Source: Saprolegnia diclina VS20 (Eukaryota; Oomycota; Saprolegniomycetes; Saprolegniales; Saprolegniaceae). Taken from it: DNA of 64,000 bases. The DNA lies in assembly GCF_000281045.1 (NCBI RefSeq), contig NW_008246069.1:671172-735171 (forward strand), in the 5' to 3' direction. Positions 1-9,864 of this stretch are shown in pieces (position 1 is the first letter of the stretch; each line of letters starts with the position of its first letter). The position numbers and the translations under genes were made by a program. A model generated the notes under the pieces. The model worked only from the letters and a program-made list of their open reading frames with translations, was not told the DNA's origin and did not search any database.

Positions 1-368
1 TCTTCCACCCGAACACGCTTGCCGACGTCGCGCTCTACAAACGCTGCGACAACGAGCCGTTGAGTACGATCGTTGCCCGCCAGCGTTGGCGCCTTCTAGG
101 CCACGTGCTGCGACTGGGTCGCGACGTCCCGGCCAACGTGGCTGCGGACCGCTTCTTTGCCCCATCCGAGGCGCCCCGTTTCTTAGGACGCACCAAGATC
201 ACGCTGCCGATCGTCCTGCACCGCGACCTCGAGTCGATGACGCCGCCTCAGTCGCTGGCGTCTCCCGAGGACCTTGACAAACTGCGTAGCTTTGCCGCCG
301 ACCGCGACGCCTGGAAAGTTGACCGACCGTGTCGTCACGGGCCTCACCCGCGGCCACAAGCGTCGTAG
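1..368 (+). mobile_element. 3' end of LINE-like reverse transcriptase gene (partial)
   Basis: An open frame enters from the left edge (codons in phase with base 3) and stops at 368. It contains RWRLLGHVLRLGRD, which matches the (L/R)RWLGHVLR-type motif that follows the reverse transcriptase core in many non-LTR retrotransposons. Upstream residues (LADVALYKRCDNEPL) have no other obvious meaning. The 5' part lies outside the window, so this is only the C-terminal tail. No poly-A tail or target-site duplication was recognised downstream. Family recognition is from the motif; activity cannot be judged. Confidence 0.6.
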
Positions 369-684
369 GGCGACGACAGAAGAGCCAGACGAGCCCCCGC
401 GCCGCCGCCTGCGCAGCCACGGACCGGCGAGCGAATGAAGAAGAAGGAGATTGCTAGTCTCTACGTATGCGAAGTCTTTGTGTAATTATGAAGGTAACGC
501 GACCCATTGGTTCATTTCGTGGAGGCGCTCGCGAAGCGTCTGGTTCTCGACGCGCGCTGGACTTCCTCTTCAAAGACGGTGGCAACGACCTGCCACGAGA
601 TCGAGGGCGCGTCCGTTGTTTGGTTCCCGCGCTTTTTGGGGCGCCCGCCCTAGTTCAAGGCAAGAAGGTGGCGTGATTCTAGTC

Positions 685-850
685 ATATTAGGATTAGGAC
701 AAGGCTGTGACCGAATTGGGATGGCGATCTTTGGATCTTTGGCGAGAAGGCCTCCTTTTTGTCACCTCGTCGATCCGGATAGGGCTTTTTCATTTCCATT
801 TCAGGCCGCCGGCTGCAATGACCGATCGCATCTTGCGCCACGGCGCCGAC
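685..850 (+). repeat. Dispersed repeat unit, copy 1
   Basis: The first ~50 bases (ATATTAGGATTAGGACAAGG...) recur at 1609-1658 immediately after the assembly gap. The following stretch (GGATCTTTGGCGAGAAGGCC...) recurs with few differences at 2154-2265, and its last part again near 2840-2910. The copies are shuffled relative to one another, which indicates a mosaic of one repeat family. Confidence 0.8.
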
Positions 851-1183
851 AACAGAAGCAGCCATGAAGATGACGTCGCCTTCCAGGAGCTCTACCTCGG
901 CGACACGGACAAAGAAGATGGAGATGAAGATGACCTATCGTCGGAAGCCTCCGACGACGAGCTCGATGAGGCCGAGGTCGACGAGCCGCTCTCGGCGGAC
1001 GCCTCCGACGGCGGCATGTTCGAGCTCAAAGACGTGCTGCGCAAGTATAACTGCGTTTTTGTGGACCGGCCTCAGATGGACAACCCTTCACGCTTGAGTC
1101 CATGCAGCTTGCTCTTTCTCGTCTGGCTCATCTGGATGACCCCGGAATGGATCATCCATGAAGTAGTAAAACTTACATGGTAA
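707..1183 (+). pseudogene. Acidic open frame inside the repeat, probable element fragment
   Basis: This frame encodes up to 158 residues including a strongly acidic segment (DTDKEDGDEDDLSSEASDDE) followed by FELKDVLRKYNCVFVDRPQM. Part of it is repeated at 2290-2400 and, inverted, at 2700-2810, so it belongs to the repeat family rather than to a single-copy gene. An acidic N-terminus is common in DDE transposases such as PiggyBac, but no catalytic motif was seen and the frame ends without a recognisable domain. Identity is unknown. Confidence 0.35.
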
Positions 1184-1198
1184 ATCTACCGGTTCACT

Positions 1199-1508
1199 AA
1201 TGTACTCCATTTTTCTACTCGCCCACGAACCGAACCCGCGCGGCGTCCAAGACCTGAGGATGTGTGGGCGCAACGGGGACACCATCAATCAACGAGGGAG
1301 CTTGACAATATGCAGCTGTGGTGTAGTAGCAGTGGTCCGTTCTACCAGGTATTGGGACCTCCAAGACGCGCCACCCTCGTCGATGGTCCAGTCGTCAAGC
1401 CAATGGCCTAGCAGCGACTTGCGTTCGACGACGACGCGCGAATAACGTTTGCAAAATACGCTAGAAACTGCAGTGTACGACGAATATACTTTACAAGACT
1501 TTGATCCA
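1199..1508 (+). repeat. Direct repeat copy 1, ends at assembly gap
   Basis: Starts TGTACTCCATTTTTCTACTC and runs to TTTGATCCA at the gap. It is nearly identical to 2938-3257; copy 2 carries a short insertion after GGGGACACC and scattered substitutions. Neither strand holds an uninterrupted frame with a recognisable domain. Confidence 0.85.
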
Positions 1509-1608
1509 NNNNNNNNNNNNNNNNNNNNNNNNNNNNNNNNNNNNNNNNNNNNNNNNNNNNNNNNNNNNNNNNNNNNNNNNNNNNNNNNNNNNNNNNNNNN
1601 NNNNNNNN
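1509..1608. other. Assembly gap of 100 N
   Basis: Exactly 100 N. A round number usually denotes a gap of unknown size. It sits where one copy of the direct repeat stops and another repeat copy starts. Confidence 0.98.
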
Positions 1609-2262
1609 ATATTAGGATTAGGACAAGGCTGTGACCGAATTGGGATGGCGATCTTTGGCATACCCTCTTTGTGTTGACAAAGGCGTAGTCGTACTGGGTG
1701 ATATCCTTCAAGAATCCATGGGTTGCCGGCGGGAGCAAAATACCGGATAAACCCCCAGAATCTGATGTCGATGCGTTGGAGTGCATTGAACATGAGCATC
1801 GCCATATTGGCGATTGCCGAAGATGTGAACGAGAGCGAGGACTTCATAAGCACCGCCTAGTGCTTCTATATCTCGATAAGCAATTCATTTTTGTGTGAGA
1901 GCGCATTCGCTTCGCAATTGCATCGCCTAAGATCGGATCTGGCCGTGTTATCACGCTGATGACTCCCTCGTGGTCCACTTACGAATTTCCCCTCGAACTT
2001 GATATCTGCCGCTGCGCTGGATTGTTGAAGATCTTGATGCAGCAGCACCCATCAAAGTTTTATCTTGAATTGACTATGACCCAAGAGCGGTACAGGGAGG
2101 AAGGACGCCACATTTTCCAACAGAAAGAGGGTACCCGGTCATGGTACCCGGTATGGATCTTTGGCGAGGAGGCCCCCTTTTTGTCACCTCATCGATCCGG
2201 ATAGGGCTTTTTCATTTCCATTTCAAGCCGCCGGCTGCAATGACCGATCGCATCTTGCGCCA

Positions 2263-2819
2263 CGGCGGACGTGGCCGACGGCGGCAAGTGGGCGAACAAG
2301 TTCGAGCTCAAAGACGTGCTGCGCAAGTATGACTGCGTATTTGTGGACCGGCCTCAGATGGACAAGCCTTCACGCTTGAGTCCATGCAGCTTGCTCATTC
2401 TCGTCTGTCTCATCTGGATGACCCCGGAATAGATCATCCATGAAGTACTTCCCGAAGACCCGGTGCCGGCACTTCGGCCGCCGATTTGGAAGCCGCCGTA
2501 AAGGCAGGCAACATGGCTTTGATCGATGTGGTGCGCGCTAGTAGCCCGTACCACATCGATCAAAGCCATGTTGCCTGCCTTTACGGCGGCTTCCAAATCG
2601 GCGGCCGAAGTGCCGGCACCGGGTCTTCGGGAAGTACTTCATGGATGATCTATTCCGGGGTCATCCAGATGAGACAGACGAGAATGAGCAAGCTGCATGG
2701 ACTCAAGCGTGAAGGCTTGTCCATCTGAGGCCGGTCCACAAATACGCAGTCATACTTGCGCAGCACGTCTTTGAGCTCGAACTTGTTCGCCCACTTGCCG
2801 CCGTCGGCCACGTCCGCCG
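2263..2819. repeat. Perfect inverted repeat, 270-bp arms with 17-bp loop
   Basis: Bases 2263-2532 are the reverse complement of 2550-2819, with 17 bases (GCGCGCTAGTAGCCCGT) between. As a result the same 80-residue frame (MEAAVKAGNMALIDVVRA...) reads on both strands. I compared the arms at their ends and over the inner ~140 bases and found no mismatch. The arms contain sequence of the local repeat family. Confidence 0.93.
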
Positions 2820-2937
2820 AGAGCGTCTCGTCGACCTCGGCTGCAATGACGGATCGCATCTTGCGCCACGGCGCCGACAAGAGAAACAGCCATGAAGATG
2901 ACGTCGCCTTCGGGGCGCTCCACCTAAATCTGCACTG

Positions 2938-3257
2938 ATGTACTCCATTTTTCTACTCGCCCACGAACCGAACCCGCGCGGCGTCCAAGACCTGAGGATG
3001 TGTGGGCGCAACGGGGACACCTACAATCAACGAGGGAGAGCAGTTGGATCCTTGACAAGATGCAGCTGTGGCGTAGTAGCAGTGGTCCGTTCTACCAGGT
3101 GTTGGGACCTCCAAGAGGCGCCACCCTCGTCGATGGTCCAGTCGTCAAGCCAATGGCCTAGCAGCGACTTGCGTTCGACGACGACGCGCGAATAACGTTT
3201 GCAAAATACGCTAGAAACTGCAGTGTACGACGAATATACTTTACAAGACTTAGATCC
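2938..3257 (+). repeat. Direct repeat copy 2
   Basis: Second copy of 1199-1508. Because this copy continues past TTAGATCCA into unique sequence, it shows what may follow the first copy inside the gap. Confidence 0.85.
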
Positions 3258-3848
3258 ACATCCAGCGTGACGTGTTCGCGTCTCCAGTGGCTTCAAAAAC
3301 CATCTCTGGGCGCAGCAATGCGTGTATGTCACGGACGACTCTATCGCACACTTCCGGTGGGCTGATGGACCAAAATCTGGTGGCGTCCGAATGTCCATGC
3401 GCCCCGAGAGTGCGACCAAGTGGTTCCCTTTTACAACAACTGGAGCAACCTACCCTCTCGCACTGCGTCCAGTCGATGAGGTGTATATACTGGCACGTTG
3501 AGAGCGTTGATGACAGAATCACGCGCGCTTGATTGTCCACGCCGACTTATACACGCCCAGAATGCAGTCGGCCGACGGTCCCACGAGTTCATTACCAAAG
3601 GCTCGTACTCTCTCTCGACCCAACACCCTGCCAAAATGCGTTCTCCTGCGTACACGACTAACGGCTCCGAGACTAGGCTGTTGTTCTATGTAGACCTAAC
3701 GAAATGCTTTCGCGTTAGTGTTTGTGTTTGCCGACGTCCGGCTAGCAGCTTATGGGCGCTGAAATTGGGCGCCAATGGCCGCAGCGTGTCAAGCGTCCTG
3801 TACAGGTACGCAGAATGTTGCATTTGTTTATATATTGAACTGTGTTTG
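3258..3848. other. No gene recognised
   Basis: About 590 bases with several overlapping open frames of 60-170 codons on both strands. None shows a domain, and none is supported by plausible introns. The first 250 bases may still belong to the adjacent repeat element. Confidence 0.5.
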
Positions 3849-6074
3849 CTACGTGCCAACGAAGAAAGCGGGGACGCGGTCTTTGATGAGGATCTCGTGG
3901 GGCGACGGGTTCTTGGAGAAGACGGCAATGTACGGGGACGAGCTCAGCGTGTCCTGACGCCCTGCGTGAGAAACGATTCAGTTGTTAGCGGAGAACATAC
4001 CTCGAGGTCGTAGCTGAGGCGAATGGGGTGCGTGTCCGAGTTGGACGCGAGCGCGAGGCTCCGGCCGTCGCGGCACGGGCTCTGGGCGTAGAAGAGGCGG
4101 TTGCGCACAAAGTGCTTGAGGCGGCTGCCGTACTCGTTGGGCGAGACCGCGCTCACGTTGTGCATGTCCTTGCAGAGACAGAGGCCGAGGAAGTAGCGCT
4201 GGAGCGTCCAGCGCCACGTGTACCGCTGCAGCATGTCGATAACGCCGACGTGATAGCACTTGTCGCGGTACTTGGAGACAATCACGTCGTGCAGCGGCGC
4301 TTCTTCGAGTGACCCATGCGAGATGCCGATGAGGATGCTACACCACTTGGTCTAGATCCACTGAAAGACTGTCATATCGTACCTATAATCCATGATGCCG
4401 CGCGCTGCGAGAAACATGATGTCGGCCACGAGCTGCGACTGCATCTCGGACTGCACGTCGTCGTCGACGTGGATGGCTTGTCGGAGCTTGAGAAAATCGA
4501 TGTCCATCATGAGCTTGGCGATTGGGAGCCGCTCGCGCGCTTGCCGGATGACGCGCTCGACGTCATCGGAGCGGATCGCTTGGCGGCGGTCCGTGTTGCC
4601 CTTGAGGTCAAACCGTTGGTGCACGGGCCCGTCCTTGAAGAGGTTGTGCATAACGACAAAGTACATCTTCTTGGACCCGACGGGCAGCGAGATTGAGTGA
4701 CACCCGAGGTACCGGCAGAGGTACGAGCCTGGGTGGCTCTGCAGATGACTGTGGTAGTACGGCCTACTGGGTGTGAGTCCTTTGAGCCTTTTGATTGCCA
4801 TACAGGATGCCGCGGAGCACGTCAAACTCGTCTCTTGGGACACTTTTGACCATGAATTGGCGGTTGGCTAAACACAAATTGTCTTGTGAGACGTTTCTCG
4901 TCCAAACCATAGTACCCGTAAAGTAAAAGAGGTTGCCGCTCTTGCCTTCCGAGCCGTGCTCGTTGAGGATCTGGTCGAGCGCAAACGCCTCCATGTACGA
5001 CCGGTCGTCGATCCCAAAGTGGTGGCGAATCTGCTGAAAGACAGCCGGCGCAACGTCCTGGAAGGCGAGGACGCTGCTGGCGAAGCGGCCGTGCACCACG
5101 ATCGTCTTGGCTTCGATCCGTGCGTACTCGTCGAATGTGATCTCGGCGCGTGGCTCCATCGCGGCCCGCGACGCCGACTCGATGATGCCCATGGACGTGT
5201 ACTTCATGACCGACTGCCGCAGGACGTTGGAGACGTCGAGGTCGTCGTGATCGCCCGCCGTTTGATCCTCGTCGTCGTCGTCGTTGGTGCAGCGCACCGT
5301 GTCGGCGCGGCGCCGGCCACCGACGTCCAAGCGGAAGAGCGCAAAGACAGCAATGAGATCGAGGCCCTCGACGACTTCGTCAATCATGCTCGTCGTAACC
5401 GAAACGCTTCCGTCCAAGACATCGATGGCGTACACGACGATGGACACGACGCCGACGCTCGCAAAGACACCGAGGTACGGCAAGATGCGTTTGGCCATGC
5501 GCCGCGTCGTGAGATGCGCCTGCGTCTCGAGGATGCGCGACTTGCGCCAAGCGACAAAGAGCGCGATCGCAATGTAGAGGAGGCCGAGGTAGAGCGGGAC
5601 GTCCATGTAGATGCCCGTGTGCTTCGAGCTGCCGTTGGCGCAGATAAAGGCGCGGAAGAGGATCGTCCACAGCGCCGCGCCGGGCCATGCTACCGCGTGG
5701 TGCAAAACGCTGTTGGCTTGGAAGGGCAGAAATGGGTTGAGGAGCGACGAGATGAGGTCGATCGCGAGCATGAGGTTCCAGAACGTGGCCGCGGACGTGA
5801 AGAAGAACATGGCCCAGAAGAGCCAGAGAGCCGCAGGGTCGGGCTGCAAGTTGGCCACGTCCACGATCGAGTAGTCGCTACCGCCATCGACGGCGAGGAG
5901 CGCCAGGTGCATCACGGCCCGGAAGGCGATCGCGAGCGCGTGCGAGACGAGGATGCAGAGCAAGACGGGCCCCGGATGCTGGCGCGCCTTGGGGTGCACA
6001 GCGACGAGGTACAATGTGGCGCCGAGCACGCAGAGCGCGAGCGCGAGCAGCACGGCGGAGAGCGCTAGCGCCAT
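3849..6074 (-). CDS. GPCR-phosphatidylinositol phosphate kinase fusion (GK family), copy 1
   Basis: Predicted 698-residue protein that joins a seven-helix membrane domain (about residues 1-250) to a phosphatidylinositol-4-phosphate 5-kinase catalytic domain. Such proteins are thought to couple an external signal to PIP2 synthesis at a membrane. Seen: hydrophobic helices from MALALSAVLLALALC onward; then GKSGNLFYF, the lysine of QFMVKSVPRDEFD, FDLKGNTDRR, MMDIDFLKL and IMDYSILIGI, all typical of PIP kinases. Four exons: 6074-4804, 4766-4383, 4337-4001 and 3953-3849; introns of 37, 45 and 47 nt; total length a whole number of codons. The terminal exon uses the second AG so that the frame continues to SPYIAVFSKNP. 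The next gene upstream is a paralogue in the same orientation, so the pair arose by tandem duplication. The ligand is unknown. Confidence 0.93.
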
Positions 6075-6642
6075 CGCAAATGGCTACAAGAGTGAGCCGC
6101 CAGATCATCGGGTCGGAGGCGCCGCGCTTTCTGATTGGCTTGCTGACCTGAGTTTGCACTTGCAACTTGCCATCGAAGTCGGTGCCGCCGTTGGTGCTGG
6201 CGACCGGGCCTCCGTGGTCTGAAGATGATCGTCGATTTGACAGCATCCGTGCAGGAGGTACGTGGCGCAGACGCCGTCGACGGCGGCGTGAGGAGGTCAA
6301 TGACCGAGAAGGTGCTGCCGTGCATGCGAGGAACGCGCCTCGAAACTGCGGCCTAGCTCTCGGTATGTGGGGTCGTGTTCAGAGCCAAAGCGTTCAGCAG
6401 CCCTGCTGGCTCCTGCACAGACTGGGAGCTGCTACACGCGCCTGTCTATCGACGCCATCTGTTTCTCACAGCAACCGTCCGTTCTGCACTTGGTCACTGA
6501 CCCGATCACGCCACGTCAGTGGACCGATCAGCTGAAGGCGACATAATATAACGTCCGAGTAGCTCCAATGTGGCCATAGCGTTTCGATGCTTTCACAGAT
6601 AAGATTGCGGATCTTATTGTGAGCCTCTTTATGATCGCGAGG
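6075..6642. other. Intergenic space between the two GPCR-PIPK genes
   Basis: About 570 bases that must hold the 3' end of the upstream gene and the promoter of copy 1. Open frames here lack recognisable domains. No clear TATA box or CCGGAT element was seen. Confidence 0.6.
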
Positions 6643-9087
6643 TTAAATGATGTCGTAGAGCTCGGGCGCGGGGTCGTGGAGGTTGGCCGAGAGCCACAGC
6701 ATGGACGGCGTCACATCGAGCATGGCCGTGTCCGCGTCGACGAGTATCCTCTGCGAACGAAAGTGCCATCTCCAACAACAAGAAGTAACGTACCGGTGTG
6801 AGCTGGCCAAGGCCGCTCGGGCGCTCGGCGGTCAGCGAAAAGTTGCCGGGCAGCGACGTGCGGCTCGAGCGGCGGGTTTGGTTGAACATGCTAAAGCGGA
6901 TAAAGCCCAGCAGCCGCGCGCCGTACTTGCGTGCGGGCACCGCACTCACGTCCTGCGTGTCCTTGCACAAGAGCGTGCCAAGCACCCAGCGCTGAACCTA
7001 TTATACCATCGTGAGGCGCAAATTCGCTTGCGAAGGTGCCTACCGCCCAACGCCAGCTGTATTGCTGCAGCATGTCAATGATGCCCACGAAGTAGACGTC
7101 GCCAAGGTCCTTGGAGGGCACGTGGTTGCAGAGGCCCGCGACGGGGGCTTCGTCGCCCGAGAGGTGCTTGACACCAACGAGGATGCTACGATGCCTGAGA
7201 GTCCATAGAACATAGCGTCAACGACACCTGTAGTCCATGATGTTTTGCTCGGCGAGAAACGTAATATCGGACTTGAGCTGGCCTTGCATCGCCGTCGCGT
7301 TCGCGTCTGAGAGATGCATGCACCGGTGGATGCGTGAAAAGTCAATGTCGAGCATGAGCGGCTCGATACACCTGCGCGCGAGCGTGTCCTGCATGACGCG
7401 CTCCACGTCACCGTCTGGGATCGCTTGCCGACGGTCCGTGTTGCCCTTGATGTCGTACACCTCGTGAACCGGTCCTACATGGCTCTTCTTTCCATGTCTT
7501 GAGGTAGAGGTATGGATACCTTCGTTGAAGAGGTTTTGCATGACGACAAAGTACATGCACCGAGTGCCGACGGGCAGCGTGATCGAGTGACAGCCAAAGT
7601 ACCGGCAGAGGTGCGTCGCGCGGTGCGTCACGAGGTACTTGTAATACGCCGGTCTACGCAGGACATGGATCGATACCATCCATATCGGTTCCCGTACAAG
7701 ATGGACCGGAGCACGTCAAACTCGGACCGGGGCACGCTCTTGACCATAAACTGCGCATTGTCTGCCATGCATCCATAAGAAACGAGCGAGACCGTCCACG
7801 TCGTACGGGTAAAGTACATGATGTTGCCGCTCTTGCCCTTGAGGCCGCACTCGCGCAGCCCCTCGGAGCGCGCAAACGCATCGCGGTACGAGGCCGCGTC
7901 GATGCCAAAGAGCTCGCGGATCGACTGAAACACGAGCGGCGCGACGTCCGTGAAGCGCAGGCGGTCGGACGCGGTCGCGAGTTGCCCGTGGACGAGGATG
8001 CCTTTGGTTTCGACTTTGGCAAACTCGAGCTCGAGCGGGATTTGGCCGGGCACCGTGTCGCGGTCGCACATGCCCGAGGCCGCTTCGTAGATGCCCGCTT
8101 TCGTGCACTCCATGACGCTGTTGCGCATTTGCTGGGCGACGTCGACCGCAAAGTCATCGGCCGTGTCCCGACCAACTACACGAGCCAATGAAGCGCGAGA
8201 ACACGATGGGGGTACGTACTTTGGTAGTGGGGGCTGTTGGGCGTGACGGTGTGGTTGGTCATGGTCGAGAGGCGGCGGCGGGCGACCGACGCCTTGGTCG
8301 AGCCCCAGAGGCGAAACACGATCGCCGAGTCAAAGTAGTAGAGCACAAAGACCAAGAGCGTCGAGAGGCCGAGGAGGAGCTGGTCCAAGTAGTTGGTCGC
8401 GCTCGTCGTGCTGTAGTACATCTCGAAGACGTAGAGAATAAGAAACCCGACGCTCATGGCCGCAAAGACGGCGAGGTACGGGAGGATGAGCATCGCCATG
8501 TTGCGCGTCGAGACGTGCGCCTCGTACTGCAGCACGCGCGACTTGGCCCACGCGACGCGGAGTGCGATGCCAATGTAGAGGAGCACCGCGTACGAGGGCA
8601 AGACGATCCAGACGCGCATGACGCCGTCGTGAAAGTCGCGCTGGAAAAAGCCAAAGCGGAAGATGACGGTCCAAATGCCCGCGGCCGGCCACGCGTGTGC
8701 GTGGTGGATCAAGTTATTCGACGCAAACGGCAGGAACGGGTTGGAGAGCGACGAGATGAGGTCCATGGCGAGCATGAGGTACCAGAAGATGGTCGCTGCG
8801 TCAAAGTAGATGTAGCACCAGAACGGCCCGAGCGCGCGGCTCGTCGCCGCGTCTGCAAGGTTGGCGACGTCGAGGACCGTCGTTGTCGAAGGTGCGTCGC
8901 TGAGGAGGACGAGCTCCATGGCAGCGCGGGCGATCATGGCGGCACACGACGCAATCACGATGCAGATAAGTACCGGACCCGGGTGCGCTCGCTTCTTGGC
9001 ATCGTGGATGAAGACGTAGATGGTCGCGACAAGGATACCCGTGCCCGTGCCGAGCATCAGCGCCTGCCACGCGAGTGCAGCCGTCAT
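6643..9087 (-). CDS. GPCR-phosphatidylinositol phosphate kinase fusion (GK family), copy 2
   Basis: Predicted 726-residue paralogue of the gene at 3849-6074, with the same order of seven-helix region then PIP kinase. Matching landmarks: LISSLSNPFLPFASN in the membrane part; GKSGNIMYF, QFMVKSVPRSEFD, YDIKGNTDRR, MLDIDFSRIH and IMDYSILVGV in the kinase. Seven exons: 9087-8220, 8175-7698, 7653-7520, 7474-7228, 7185-7044, 6997-6794 and 6750-6643; introns of 42-46 nt; in frame throughout. Introns 2 and 4 lie at the same codon and phase as introns 1 and 2 of copy 1; four others are absent there or differently placed. The start at 9087 (MTAALAWQ) aligns with the start of copy 1; the frame is open further upstream but aligns poorly. 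The C-terminus diverges from copy 1. Confidence 0.93.
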
Positions 9088-9397
9088 AGCGCAAATGAAG
9101 CCTTGCGATCTCCCGCGAGGAGTCGCATGGTCCCGAGATCGGCGAATCCGCCGTCGGAGATACTGTGCAAGTTGCTGTGTCGGGCGGATTCGGCATGTGC
9201 AACGGCCAAAATGCCGAAAATAAGCGGTCGCGGTCTCGTCATGCAACATCATGTCCAGCGGCGCGCGAGATTATTTCTCCCTTTCGAGGCAGAAGCGACC
9301 GTTCAAGACGCATACCAAGTGCGTTCCATGGCTGCCTTCCAGCGCTGTCATTCGATATTTCATGTCCTCTAGTATCCGCTGATGCGCCAAGCTAAGC

Positions 9398-9439
9398 TTG
9401 GCAGTGGCAGTCGTTGCCTTGGCGGTGGCAGTCGTTGCC
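9398..9439 (+). repeat. 21-bp tandem repeat, two units
   Basis: The unit TTGGCAGTGGCAGTCGTTGCC (quoted in two parts: TTGGCAGTGG + CAGTCGTTGCC) is followed by a copy with one substitution and then a truncated third start (TTGGCGGGGG). Too short to be a satellite array. Confidence 0.8.
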
Positions 9440-9794
9440 TTGGCGGGGGCATGAACCTAGCTGCAATTGGCTGTTGTCACGTCGTTGTGACGATGTGCAG
9501 CGACGTAGTATCAGCGGCTTGCGCATTTGCACCTGTTACCTCCGACAACCCTTTCGATTCGACTTGATTTGTCCATCAGCGCTTGATACATTTCAGTCCG
9601 TCTCGCCGGTTCAATTCCTCTGAGCGGCCGCGTACTTCATCGCCAAAGCCGTGTTGGATGACCAATGCGCCTTGGCTCGAGTAGCATCGGTCGCTTGAAT
9701 CTCAAGCCTGGCGTGCTGCCCATCGCCACCAACGCACCCAATGCGAATGCCGAAAATAAGCGCGGGAAGGTTATCCGGATGATTGGCACCAGCG

Positions 9795-9805
9795 TTTCCG
9801 GATAC
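9795..9805 (+). promoter_or_regulatory. CCGGATA-type element upstream of XPR1-like gene
   Basis: TTTCCGGATAC, about 60 bases before the assigned ATG at 9865; a second related copy (TTATCCGGAT) sits at 9771-9780. Part of the recurring promoter-proximal motif described in the findings. Function is inferred from position only. Confidence 0.4.
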
Positions 9806-9864
9806 ATGTGGGACGCAGTGAGTGGGAGTTTGAGTCTGGCGACGGGGAGCGCAGGAAGAGGAAG

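Larger units (their letters stand above)
9088..9864. other. Divergent intergenic region
   Basis: Between the divergently read GPCR-PIPK copy 2 and the XPR1-like gene. It holds a short tandem repeat (9398-9439) and two TCCGGAT elements (9771-9780 and 9795-9805). The missing first exon of the XPR1-like gene should lie here, but I could not identify it. Confidence 0.6.

Noticed and set aside
707..1183. Tempting PiggyBac transposase call
   Set aside because: Only an acidic N-terminal-like stretch is visible; none of the catalytic aspartates or the Cys-rich tail could be found in any frame.
4956..6068. 370-codon plus-strand open frame opposite GPCR-PIPK copy 1
   Set aside because: It is the complement of a clear membrane/kinase gene; the translation is Arg/Glu/Val-rich with no domain, as expected for a shadow frame in GC-rich coding DNA.
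8188..9372. 394-codon plus-strand open frame opposite GPCR-PIPK copy 2
   Set aside because: Shadow of the seven-helix region; no domain and highly charged nonsense composition.
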